Below are positions 10,436-21,820 of a stretch of 64,000 nt of DNA, in pieces. Position 1 is the stretch's first letter. Each line of letters begins with the position of its first letter. The translations under genes were made by a program, and so were the position numbers. Below the pieces are notes generated by a model. That model ran no database searches, was not told the origin of the DNA, and saw only the letters and a program-made list of their open reading frames with translations. The stretch is taken from NCBI GenBank assembly GCA_011037195.1, contig JAAEAF010014533.1, forward strand, positions 1-64,000, given 5' to 3'. Origin of the DNA: Triatoma infestans (taxonomy: Eukaryota; Arthropoda; Insecta; Hemiptera; Reduviidae).

Positions 10436-11830
10436 GTCAGATGTTCAATATGCTATAAAACGTCTCTCCCCAAAGAAAACTCCCGGATATGATCTTATAA
10501 CCCCAACCATTCTTCGAAATCTTCCCAAAAAAGCCGTGGTCTTCCTCACTTCCATATACAACGCGATTCTCCGAACCACCTATTTCCCAATTCTGTGGAA
10601 GTTCTCTATTATTTGTCCCATTCTAAAACCCAAAAAACCTCAACATCTCCCCTCATCCTATCGTCCCATTAGCTTACTCTCTGTCTTAGCCAAAATATTT
10701 GAAAAACTCATCCTTAAACATATCCTACCAATCCTTGAAGTTTCCAATGTTATCCCAGACCATCAGTTTGGATTTAGACGCCACCATCTACCATACAACA
10801 AACTCACCGCGTTGTAGACACCATTGCATCCTCCCTTGAGAAGAAGGAGTGCTGTTCGGGGGCTTTCCTTGATGTGAAGCAGGCCTTCGATCGAGTATGG
10901 CACCCCGGGCTGCTCTGGAAACTTAAGGGCATCCTTCCAGCCACTTATTATCTTATCCTAAAATCTTACTTATCCGATAGGTATTTTCAAGTACAAATCG
11001 GATCATCTTTCTCTCCTTTCAATCATATCGAATCTGGAGTGCCGCAAGGCAGCATTCTAGGTCCTATCCTTTATTCAGTATACACTGCAGACATCCCAAC
11101 ACATCCTGATACCATCCTTCTCACCTATGCGGATGATACTGCTATCCTGTCTTCCAATAATGATCCCGTAACAGCCCATAGAAATCTACAAACCCACCTC
11201 TCCTCCCTAGAAAATTGGTTCAAAAAATGGGTCATTAAACTTAATGAAAATAAGTCCCAAAACATTACCTTCACTCTACGTCGCATTACTCTTCCCCCAG
11301 TCTACTACAACTTAATTCCCTTACCAGTGGTCAACGTTGCTCGCTATCTTGGGCTTTACTTAGACCGAAGACTTACATGGAATCCTCATACAAGACTGAA
11401 AAGACTAGAACTAAACAGACGCTTTCGACAACTTAAAAGACTACTGGACAACAGATCTAAACTCTCCCTAGACAACAAAAGACTAATTTATACATCTATT
11501 TTAAAGCCTATCTGGGCGTACGGAATAGAACTATGGGGTTCAACCAAACGCTCAAATCTCCAAAGACTCCAATCCCTACAATCCAGAATCCTCCGTAACA
11601 TTGTGAACGCTCCTTTTTACGTCTCCAACCGAACCATACATACTGATCTTAATATACCGTTCATTGCTCAAGTCGCCCAAACCCGTTACAGGAAATTCCA
11701 TATTAACCTACAGACTCACACAAACCCTTTAATTCAACACCTGTCTTCCCGAACACTTCCTAATAACCCTCCTAGACGTCTTAAAAGACAATGGCCTCGT
11801 GATCTCCTCTCAAGTGAAGAGAGTGAATAG
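10436..11830 (+). pseudogene. Jockey-like reverse transcriptase, one frameshift
   Basis: The frame reads through RT fingers and palm: KKTPGYDLITP near 10,475, SSYRPISLLSVLAKIFEKL near 10,655, DHQFGFR near 10,760. It then breaks near 10,788, consistent with a single-base loss in the Q-Q-T-H-RVV region. It resumes as DVKQAFDRVWHPGLLWKL and runs open to TAG at 11,828-11,830. The second block (318 residues from 10,874) has SGVPQGSILGPILYSVYTAD, catalytic TYADDTAIL (near 11,130), VARYLGLYLDRRLTW, and the GIELWG thumb motif. Motif order and spacing match jockey-clade RTs. With one visible lesion this is among the youngest RT copies here. Confidence 0.9.
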
Positions 11831-11961
11831 TGATTCTTTATAGTTTTGGAGTGTTACCATTGGGTAGCTTCTCCACTCATTTTGTAATGTATGTTCTTTG
11901 TATGATCGTTACTAATAGCGCTATCGCGCTGATTGTAGCATGAATAAAGATTAAAAAAAAA
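10436..11961 (+). mobile_element. Jockey-like LINE, 5'-truncated, with poly(A) tail
   Basis: It starts inside the RT domain, abutting LINE-B sequence, and ends after the ORF with AATAAAGATT and a 9-base A run (about 11,953-11,961). Codon usage and GC content are visibly higher than in LINE-B. No matching short flanking duplication was found, so the insertion may have been accompanied by deletion of LINE-B sequence. Confidence 0.85.
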
Positions 11962-12420
11962 ACTTTCTGTCTGTATTTTCAATGTTCAATATAATGGAGT
12001 TGTTGAGGAGAGAAATTAGGTTTGATTAAATGAACAAGGTATGAAGACACTAATATAATCTAGCTAAGTTTTCACTAACTGCACTGGACTTTATAATGAA
12101 AATGATAGAATGAATGGTGTGAGTAAAGATATGACACGATGCGATGTACAGTTGTATGATTGTATCTGGCAGATCTCCTCTAGATAGATTCCCACTGGCT
12201 TATATCACAGGTTCTCCCACTCTAGCCTGCCTAAGTCAGAGAGTAGTCTCTGTTAACCACAGAGGGCCTCTCTTCTCTCTGCTGTGATTGCATTATTTTT
12301 GCGGTACCATTACACCAGCCTCCTGGCAGACGGCCAAAGCCATGTCAGTAATATGCTTATTATTGTATCTTTTTGTCTGTATTTTTAATGTTTAATAAAG
12401 CGATTATAATAAAAAATAAA
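11962..12420. mobile_element. LINE-B 3'-UTR pieces flanking a solo LTR of the shared LTR family
   Basis: CTGTCTGTATTTTCAATG (11,966) and TTGTCTGTATTTTTAATG (12,371) are near-duplicates. The second follows CCTCCTGGCAGACGGC...AAAGCCATG, which also occurs in the 3' UTR of the LINE-B copy at 54,830. Between them (about 11,995-12,297, minus strand) lies a diverged copy of the LTR family also seen at 24,432, 26,650 and 36,887. It shares AGAGTGGGAGAA, AAAGTCCAGTGCAG and TTTCTCTCCT blocks. A (TA)n tract follows at about 12,426-12,440. Confidence 0.6.
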
Positions 12421-12440
12421 AAATTATATATATATATATA

Positions 12441-14250
12441 TAAAATAAAATTGTATTAATTAAATTCATGATTAAATAATAGAAGTATAAACAGAGAAGC
12501 GAACTAAGTATACCACCTGTACAAACTAATATCTTGTGGATGTCAGTTTTTTTTTTTGTAATAAAATGAGTTTATGTGTGCATTTTCCTTTAGTAAACAG
12601 AGAAGTTTGTACCAACTATGAAGAGTTTCCGTTTAGGGTAAAGAAGGGTGAGTATATTTTGTCATTGGTATACGTATTCACACTATAGTGTTCAAGGAGT
12701 TTGAGATGGCAAACTTTAAAGTGAACAACACAACTTTACATTACGTTGTGGTACTTTATGCCGTTCAAACAATATTCACTACAAATGGCCTCTTAACAAT
12801 CAATATCTCTCTCTGTCTCTGGATAAATTCGGTTTTAAACAATGCAATAATTTATTTTTGCATAAACACAATTAAACAATTATCAATTAATATATTAAAA
12901 CAAGAAAGTTTGAATAAGTATATATATTAAAATTTGTGTGAAATTCATTCTCTTAACGGTATTAAAGTGATCGTTTCAGATTTTCTAAACTGAGCTATTA
13001 TGAGAAATACTGATATGAATTAAAAGATATGTGTGTGTGACTCTTATATCTTTTTATAGAATGATGTGTCGAATTTCGAAACTGAATTTTCACGCGAAAT
13101 ACTTGTTTGAGGTTACCTTATTTCCCAAAAGTTTTAATAGTGTTAGCATATTTGTGTCTGGTGTTGGCATTTTGTGTCTTTGTCTAGTTTTAGAATTGTT
13201 TTTTGATTCAGAATGGTTACAAGTAAAAGTCTTTTTCTGGCTATTTAAATAAACAGATTTTAAGTTTGTTTTTCTGTCTTTTATTTTTATTTATTTATTT
13301 ATTTTGTATTTTAGTCATAGATAAGATGTTTTACAAAATTGAATGTTTATCTACCTCTTAATTGAGTCAATATCGTGCGAAAACTTTTGAAACGAAAATT
13401 TTTGGAAGATTTTAATATATAAATATTCAACAGTTGGGATTTAAACACGGTTTATGATTTACTAGAATCGCTGGAACCTATTCCCGGGTAACATTGTCAT
13501 GATGTGTGTAGGTAACCGGTGATAAGGCATCGCTTACAAGCTGAACGTCACAAGAGCTAAACCAAAAGTTCCAGCAGTAACTCAGAAGGATGACTCTAAG
13601 GACCTCATTTCACGATATTGGAAGGAGAAGTTAAGGAGAGCAGAAGAAGTTGAACATCGTATATAAGGCCAACATCATTCTCTATCTGACTGAAGACACA
13701 TTCAACGACCATCGTTCAACATCTCTCCATCAACAACCATCGCACGCAGTCACTCTGTCATTCTCCCTATTCACGCTATCATATACTTCTTTATACAGTA
13801 TAAAGTCCTTACAATATATTTCTTATAAAATACACTCAATGTTCAGTAAGTCTCACTTGTTTCTCAACATAAGTTTCTTCTGTCCAACCCCCAAAAACAA
13901 CCACTACTTGACTCTCATTTTAATTTAATCTATTTTTCCAAATTTAATTTTAGATCAATAACATATGCGATTAATATAACCAATATTACATTGAAATCAA
14001 TTTGCAATAACTTCCTGTGGGTCTGAAAGGAGAGGCAACAGGGGATACATCTATTACCCATTGGCATGTCTACTTTGAATCTGATCGGTTTAACTTTTGG
14101 TTTTGGTGGCCCCGTGCCCACACAGATTAATGTTAATTGCTGCATAAGCGCTTAAAATCGAATTTACTAATTTGCTCAAAACTCGTTTGCTCTGCTATCA
14201 TTAGTACATGCAATCTCTCTTTTTACCTAAGACTGCAGATACAAGAAAAT
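12441..14250. other. Non-coding stretch, possible degenerate LTR near 13.5-13.9 kb
   Basis: Short frames at 12,688-12,930, 13,031-13,252 and 13,650-13,928 have no recognisable content. About 13,500-13,930 has a promoter-like layout: TGATGTGTGTAGGTAACC, a TATATAAGG near 13,662, and a C-rich tract near 13,880. This could be an LTR, but I find neither an end nor a partner. Confidence 0.4.
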
Positions 14251-14339
14251 AGTTGTGAGGGGTCTCCTGCGCCGAGGCCGGTAATCGGTCAATATTTGAC
14301 CGGGCTGAAGGGAGACTTGTAAATATTAGGGGGTACGGT

Positions 14340-15215
14340 GGCCACTTCGGCCAGAGCAAGGACGTGGCCAATTCGGATCTTCGACTAAAAGACAGAGGGG
14401 AAGGAATGTGACTCAAGGTTGGCGCTGCGAATGGAGGATGTGGCTGAGTTTCCAAACATAAGGAATATAAGGCGGCAAATGAGAGAGAATTCTTTCGAAG
14501 ACTGGAGTAGCTGCAAATGGCAGGGTGTTGGAGTTTGCCAATTTACGGATAACCCAAAGGCAAATTGGTTTATTTGTGATAAGAAAACCCTGTCTTGCTC
14601 TGAATGGACGAACATCATAAAGCTCAATACAAATTACGCCCCTCTTTGTGCTGTTCCTGGAATCGGCGGACAGTCTGCGGAAGCTGTTGGACCCTTCTGT
14701 CGCAGAAGCAGCAGAGAGCCTGAAACACTAGCCTATGTGCTTGGTACATGTCCGAATAACTTGCTCCTAATAACCCGACGCCATCACAGAGTAAAGCACG
14801 CTATTATGGATTTGCTGCATCAACGGGGCTTACGAGCTTTGAGGAAGTTTATACCATCGATACTGACGGTTCAGTCAGGTATGCCGACATCGTTACCTTC
14901 CAGGAAAACAGTGACATTGCTTTTGTTTTGGACCTAACGATCAGATACGAAAGTAATGATCCGAGTCAAGGGGAGAAGGTCTACGAGGAGAAGAGCACCC
15001 CACTTCAAGAAAAATTTAGAGACCAGTTTGGGAGAGAGGGCCTGTAGGATGCCGGGCCAGTAGTTAGGCTCGAGAGGTATCATCCCAAGGGAGACATCCG
15101 ACTTTTTGGGTAGCGTTGGCATCAGCCTCGATGACTTGCTTCCGATTGTGGAGGGCGTTATTGTTGACTCCCTGGGCATAATATCCCAGCACTTGCACGG
15201 TTGAAAATGTTTCAC
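14340..15215 (+). pseudogene. R2-like LINE C-terminus: zinc finger and restriction-like endonuclease
   Basis: The frame 14,419-14,937 has a pre-finger block (NIIKLNTNYAPLCAVPG, near 14,615), then C-x2-C-like RRSSREPETLAYVLGTC and RHHRVKHAIMDLL, the CCHC/linker of RLE-type LINEs. A frameshift near 14,840 moves to the frame reading TDGSVRYADIVTFQ and FVLDLTIRYES, the endonuclease catalytic block with its two aspartates (near 14,884 and 14,931). After TAG at 15,046 and a further shift the typical C-terminal block follows: GIIPRETSDFLGSVGISLDD, then IISQHLHG. The first zinc-finger Cys pair appears altered (CRRS). RT is absent, and no 28S rDNA is visible nearby. Confidence 0.85.
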
Positions 15216-15582
15216 ATGTTTATGTACGTAACAGCCTGTCTATTTCAGTCACCCATAAGGTCCCTGAAATTATTTTCTTTTTATTATTAGATATTTTACT
15301 TAATAATCAAATTGGTTTAAACATATGTCTGTCGATTGATTGGAACACGTGTCGTCTAGCAACTCAGTATCGTTGAGTAGCCTTGCTTCTCTGAAATATT
15401 TCTCTTCTTCCTTCCGTTTTACTTTTTTAATTATAATCTACCTGTTTATCTATTCTAGTATCGCGTTGAAAAATGTGTTTACTCTTACTTTTCTTAACTT
15501 CATTAAGAGAAAATTTTGTGTCTATGTCACGTTTTAGAAGTGTTTTTTGATTCAGAATTGTTCTTGGATCTCCTACAAATAT
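15216..15582. other. Non-coding stretch
   Basis: AT-rich, with no supportable feature. The short frame 15,340-15,537 is low complexity. Confidence 0.5.
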
Positions 15583-16568
15583 AAAAAATCTGGTGTGAAA
15601 CACTCTCACAACTTTCTCTTACTCCAGTTCTCATAATTATAATTGACAAATTTTATAGTTTGTGTACCGAATTTAATGAAATTCATCGAAAACTGAAAAA
15701 ACTGTTCAGTAAAAGCCACTTCCGGTTTACTAATTTTCTTGAAACTCGGAATGTTTGCCATCTATTTATTTCTAATTAATTTTGTTGGATGATAGAATTG
15801 CATAATCAACCTATGATAGCACTTCAGAGAAAAACATAACCCCACCCCTCCTAAAAGTGCCCTTATATGAATTTTTCCAGAGAAATGTTTTAAATAAAAG
15901 TTGTAGATCATTGTATGTTTAGTTTATATAAAATATTTCAAGAAAATCGTTGGAGCCATTTTTTGAGAAAATCGCAAAAAGTGAAAAAATCATTTAGTAA
16001 AGTTGTAAAGTAAACGCACTTCCGGTTATCTGATTTTTTCAAACTCGGAATTTCAACAACATATCCAATTCTAATTACTTTATTCAGATGACCGAATTGT
16101 CTAATAAACTGAAACAGCACTTTAGATGAAAACCTAACCCACTTCTCCACCATAACTGCCCTTAAATGAATTTTCCCAGAGAAAAATTACAAATAAAAGT
16201 TGTAGTTCTTCGTATATGTAGTTGATATACCAAGTTTCATGAAAATCGTCCGAATCATTTTTGAAAAAACGCAAAAAAGTAAAAAAAAAAGCTCAAAGTG
16301 TTACTTGCGGTTAAGGAATTTTGACAGATAACGTTCTGTCAGATCCCATGGTCATATCTAAACGGACTATCAAGTTTCAATTTTCTACGATTTTTCGTTT
16401 TTGAGCTATGCTGTTCACATACACACACACACACACACACAGACCATTTGCTAAATACCACTTGTTTGGACTCAGGGGACCAAAACGGATATTTCCGGTG
16501 AAACTCGATATCGAAAGTTGACGCGATTACAATACTTCCTCTTACTAGGAGTAAGAGAAAGTAAAAAA
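15583..16568 (-). mobile_element. Family A element, near-complete copy (minus)
   Basis: It begins with an A run and ATCTGGTGTGAAACACTC, a hairpin (TGTGA/TCACA), then the subterminal repeat CTTTCTCTTACTCC. Internal units starting ACTTCCGG recur at 15,718, 16,018 and (degenerate) 16,302, giving periods of 300 and 284 bp. An (AC)n run occupies 16,421-16,440. The right end has CTCTTACTAGGAGTAAGAG, a hairpin that contains the inverted copy of the subterminal repeat, then AAAGTAAAAAA. There is no coding capacity. See the family A finding for interpretation. Confidence 0.85.
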
Positions 16569-16736
16569 AGATTTATGAGCGATTGTGTAAAAATAGCAGG
16601 CGGGGGGTTGTGAATAGTGAATTAGGAAAATACTAGATTCGCAATGTATTTTTATGATTTACTTAATGGTAGGAAAGATATTGGTAATATGATGGATGTT
16701 TGGCAAAACTGTTCCATTGTGAGCTTTATTAGAAAA

Positions 16737-17965
16737 CCATGAATTATCGTCCGATGATTAGTAATTTTCATTACCGTCATTACTAGAAATAAGCAATGTC
16801 AGCTGCTGAAGCTAAGCTTTCTCTGTGTGGAATAAAAGGGAATGATATCCTTGATAAGCGTAGTGCCCGGCGTTCGCTTTAAAAATTTAATAGTGGTGAT
16901 ATAAACTTAAAAAGAAAGACGGGTTCAGGGCGGCCATCATGTGACAACAGCTTCATGGAAAGTTAGAGTCAGATCCAACCACACATTTTCTTGCAATTCT
17001 TACTGAACTGGCTGTGTCTAAAGATACCTTTAACCCCATTTCCATATAATGAACATTGAATAAGTAATAATGCCGCATGAACTTACATCTCAATAGGTTT
17101 AAGAAGACACCACTACGTAATAGGGCTCATGCTATACCCCTTTTGTAGAGTCTGTGAGATAGAGGAAGAAACACCCAACAACCTTATGTCAGATTGTTCG
17201 AGTTGTGAAGAAATTAAGTCCAGTAACTTTCATCGGAACAGGATGTCTGTGGAAGAGCTTAGGCTAATTCCCTTTAAAGTTTTAGTCCAATTTGTTCGGT
17301 CTGCCTTGTTTTTCTTTGGTTTCTCAGGCGAATAACAAATAATAATAAACACATCTCAACAGGTCGCCAATTATCAGCAGGATAATGCTTATTTGCCAAC
17401 TTCTCTTAAAAAATCCATCTGACTGGCGTTTTTACAAAAAAATATTAAAATGTGATGAGAAATGGATTTACTGTGCCAATGGTTGGGTCGCGGTAAAACG
17501 GTGTTTCCGGTTGGTGCAAGAGACCAATTTGAGAAAGAGCCGATGTTGTGCGTTTTATGGAATTTATGGAAGTATGTCATCACGAATTCCTTCCCACTGG
17601 ACTTACTTATAAATTTCTACCTTTACTACCAACAATTAGATAGATGTACTCTATCTAAACTGGCCCATCGTTATCCCGCAAACCAGTTTTGCTCTAGCAA
17701 GATAACGCTCCGCTTGAAAATCAAATTGATGAATTTAATGGCATTGAACTTCTTTTACATCCTCCTTATAGTTTAGACTTAGCTTAACCCGATTATTATT
17801 ATTTCGGTTCAAGGCACAGTTTCTTTGCGGCAGAAAATTTTAATCATTTCTCCGAAGTTGAAATAAGAGGGCGAGAGCTTTGTGATTCCAACCCTAAAGA
17901 ATGGTATCAGCAAGGCCCCTTCAGCTAGCAGAATGATGGTTTACTACTATCAATCACAATGGGTT
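16737..17965 (+). pseudogene. Mariner transposase pseudogene (D,D34D type), interrupted
   Basis: The N-terminal helix-turn-helix part reads SAAEAKLSLCGIKGNDILDK and then LKRKTGSGRPS (near 16,795-16,945), with stops. After a 250-bp insertion (17,098-17,350) the catalytic part resumes as LLLKNPSDWRFYKKILKCDEKWIY, with the first catalytic D at 17,454. DNAP (second D, 17,701) and PDYYYF (third D, 17,791) follow in other frames, then SNPKEWYQQG near 17,895. Several stops and frameshifts make it dead. The D2-D3 spacing is slightly short of the family's 34 residues. The protein was a cut-and-paste transposase acting on TA targets. I could not identify terminal inverted repeats. Confidence 0.9.
17098..17350 (+). 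mobile_element. 5'-truncated LINE 3' end inserted in mariner, with 14-bp target duplication
   Basis: The frame 17,129-17,335 encodes a LINE C-terminal zinc-knuckle region: CRVCEIEEETPNNLMSDC (C-x2-C...C) and a following FKVLVQFVRSALFF helix, as in R1/I-type elements. It ends in an AATAATAATAA tail. The flanks ACATCTCAATAGGT (before) and ACATCTCAACAGGT (after) match at 13 of 14 positions. Joining them restores mariner continuity. Confidence 0.8.
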
Positions 17966-19137
17966 ATATTTGGAACATAAATAAGGAATTCATAAAAAAT
18001 ATTAAAAAATGGAATTTCATTGAAAAACAGTCATTTGTTTCATACACTTCTTTATATATAAAGAAAATCAATATGATAGTGTGACATTAAAGCAATCTTT
18101 TGATTAAGGAACGTTAACATTCAAAGATTTTATAAAAGGAATTTAATTAATAGGAACCCCAGCATATATAGCAACCATTAATTAATTACGATATAGTCTA
18201 GAATAACGTTTCAGAATAACGAACTAAAAGCGACTTTGGTACACCTAATATTTAAGGAGATATATCAAGCACATAGTCGTTGGAAAACAAGGGCTGAAGT
18301 GTAGCTTTATTTTTTTTAAAGTAACACTAGTATACTATAGATGAAATGGCTGTATATCAGCATGAGGGTACTCCTAATATCTACGGATCATTCTTTAATT
18401 TTCACTTATTTCAGTGATTGACATGAATATTAAAAATCAAGGTTTAGTTTTGACAAACATCAGATGCCATCCATTTCTCACAGGTTGTTCATCGATAGGT
18501 ATATATAGTAAAATTGTTCCAAGGAACATTTTAGGAGAATAGCCGGTTCGAGTGATTCTTGGAAAGGCATATGCTGTCGCCCTAATAAAACGTGTTTGCA
18601 AATGATTTTAACTTTCTATTATTGCTGTAAGAGAAAGTACTGTTTTACTTTCCTTTACTGCTGGAGAAAGTTTGATGAGTTTCTTACAATGGAACAGACC
18701 AGTTTCAAAAAGAATTCTTTAACAATAAGCCACTAGAAAACCATCAATCACTTAACTGAGAAGGACAAAGAATATAACTTTAACATTATAATTTTCCAAA
18801 ACAACCTTTCGACAGTATTTATCAGTTCAACACTAATAAAAGCAAATATTAAAAATGTAGATATACGCTATGATGCAATAATTCTATTTAGATATCCGAA
18901 AATGTTTGTATTGCTGTGAAAAGTGTGAAAGGAAAAGCTACAACAAAACTTACTAGAACATTGATAAAAGCAAAAAATATATGCCTTTTCTTTATCAAAC
19001 ATTAAATTCCATCAATTTTTATTGATATCTTCTGTAAAATTTTCCATCTTATTTCGCCAATAAGTCAAGAAAAAATGAGATTTATTTTACAAAAAAATTA
19101 CGTGAAAATTTAGCAAAAAATTTAGGATTCCAGTTAT
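17966..19137. other. Non-coding stretch
   Basis: No gene supported. Isolated family A-like ends (CTGTAAGAGAAAGTACTG near 18,624 and CTGGAGAAAGTT near 18,661) suggest small, decayed remnants. Confidence 0.5.
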
Positions 19138-20142
19138 TTTAAAAAATATCTGGTTGAACTCCCTCACACAACTTTCTCTTACTCCAGTTATCAATATTTT
19201 AATTGACAAATTTTATAGTTATTGTGCCAAATTTAATGAAATTCGACGGAGTTCATTGAAAACTGTAAAACTGTACAGTAAAAACGCACTTTCAGTTAAC
19301 TAATTTTCTTAAAACTCGGAATTTTTGCCATCTATTTATTTCTAATTAATTTTGTTAGGATGGTGGAATTGTAAAATCAACTATGATAGCACTTTAGAAA
19401 AAAACAACCTCTCTCCTCCCCCAAAAACCCCCTTACATGACTTTACCAGGCGAAATGATTCAAATAAAAGTTGTAGCTCCATAAATGTGTAGTTCACATA
19501 ATATGCAGTTTAAAGAAAATCATTGGAGCCGTTTTCGAGAAAATACTAGAAAACTGAAAAAGACATTTCAGTAAAAACGCACTTCCGATCATCCGATTTT
19601 TTTTTTTACTCGGAATTTCAACAATACATTTAATTCTAATTAATATAATTTAGATGACAGAATTGTATAGTAAACTAAAAAAATAGCACTTTAGAGGAAA
19701 ACCTAACCCCAGCCCTCCTCCAAAAGTGCTCTTAAATGAATTTCCCTAGTGAAATGTTATAAATAAAAGTTGTAGATTTTTTTATGAGTAGTTAATATAG
19801 AATGTTTGAAGAAAATCGTCGGAGCCATTTTTGAGAAAATTGCAAGAAAGTGAAAAAATTATTTAGTAAAGTGGTACTTCTGGTTGAGGGATTTTGACAG
19901 ATGACCAACTGTCGGATCCCATGGTGATACCTAAACGGAATATCAAGTTTGAACTTTCTACGATTTTTCGTTTTTGAGCTATGCTGTTCAAATACATACA
20001 TACATACATAAAACACACACAAACACACACACAGATCATTTTCCAAAAATCATTTTTTTGGACTCAAGGGACTTCAAGCCGAATTTTTCTGGTTGTAAAT
20101 TCGATACGAAAATTTGGCACGATTACAGACAGTATAAGTAAT
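19138..20142 (-). mobile_element. Family A element, near-complete copy (minus)
   Basis: Same architecture as the copy at 15.6 kb. The left end is TATCTGGTTGAACTCC...CACACAACTTTCTCTTACTCC. Repeated units begin at ACTTTCAGTTAAC (near 19,288), ACTTCCGATCATC (near 19,580) and ACTTCTGGTTGAGG (near 19,875), and an (AC)n-like microsatellite lies at about 20,010-20,032. The right-hand hairpin is degenerate. Confidence 0.85.
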
Positions 20143-21820
20143 AAATAGACTAATATACTAATAACCACCCAACAAAGTGCTTAAACTATTCCGTCCGTAT
20201 ATAGCCCTAGAATAGGTAAATTAAAGATTTATCAGTGAACACTTCAACTAAATATAAATAATAAGGCCAGAATGGATATGAAAGCATATTCTGTTTTTTT
20301 TTTTTTCACATTAAAGCCAAAGTTAAATGTGGAACACGATAACACCTTTCTCTAACCTTAATTAGTAACTTGGCCTAGCTCAAGAAGTACCACATTCCAG
20401 TAGAGAATCCACTACATTATCTAACTAAGTACATTGTCTTATTTTTCTTGGTCCCTTATCTAAAATCGGACTTTGTATATAACGTTTTGGGTGTCAATTC
20501 TTGCCACATAATTAGCCACTTCAATTCTTTTCTCTTTATTTTACATCAATTTCCGCAACCCAGATTGCCTTTGTTCTCACAAGGTTTTAGAAAGAAAATA
20601 AAACAATAACATAATGTAATCTAAATAATATTCAAGCTAGGGGAATTCTGGCAACACTGCTAGATTTATTCAGCCTCTGAATATGGTACGGTAAAAAAGG
20701 TCCCTTATTACGGTGACGGTTCTTTATTTGTTATTCTGAATACAACTCCTTGCTCGTTTATAATAATTTGGTTGTTTTTTATTGAACTTCCTCTTGTTCT
20801 ATCCGGTCTAATCTTTTGGTCTGATTTGCAAGCAATATAACTTTTATGGAGGGGCGGGAATCACGAGAGATGGCAGATTGTCTTCCGATGCAGGGAACCT
20901 GAGGAAAGAACCTGTCAAAATTATTTAATAATAAATTATATATTTGGTGTATAAATTATTTATCAGTTCTTTGCTTCACTATCAAAAATGAAGTTTAGTC
21001 TCTCATCAACAGCACTGAGTCTCTAAACATATAACACACGGTCACACAGAAAATATCATTTTCTACGATATCACCTCATCGCTAGTAAATATTTTATTTT
21101 TTTTTGCCATATCTTTCCAGATGCTGCAAAAGTTTGCACATTATCTCTTCCAACTGAACTAATCATCCCATCCAAACATGTATGTGTGCGGATTTTTGTT
21201 TCAGTGGCTTTCCATTTAGTTTTATTACATGCTCTTCCCTAACTTACCAGCTGACCCGAAATTAACATTATTTTATAACTTCTCCGACATAATCGACATA
21301 TTGAAAGAAGAGTAAGAAGTTATCTGCTTTAGTCCAACTGCTATTGGAAATTTTTGGTTTTAGCTTATTATGCCCTTTAGTAAAACATCCATTAAAACAA
21401 GTACAGAATCTTGTTAAACTGCTGTGTGAAATGGGTCTTGTAGAAACTTTTGTTGAGAAATTTGATCTTCAGTTTTCAAGTTTGGAATATTTCTTTAAAT
21501 AAATTCTACAGTTAGATATTATCTGAAAACTATATTATCACTATTATAACTTCCAAAAGATATAAGCGAGATCTATTACAAAATGTATGAGATCCTGGGT
21601 ATAAAATAAATGTATTTTCTTTACCCAAACATGTTAAAGTTGAAAACTTTATGGATTTACTTTACTTCCCTGTACCAAACTTAATAACTGGATTTAAACT
21701 CTTGATGCTATTTATATTCTACTAGTTTTTAGTGTGCGGATACATTTAACTGTATTTGTATTTGTTTCAATTTAAAATGACATTTAAATTGCTTTCAACG
21801 AAACAAACAAGTAAACAATC
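20143..21820. other. Non-coding stretch
   Basis: AT-rich with no open frame of recognisable content. I see no repeat shared with the rest of the window. Confidence 0.5.

Noticed and set aside
14201..14627. Minus-strand frames opposite the R2-like region
   Set aside because: They are shadows of the plus-strand R2-like coding sequence.
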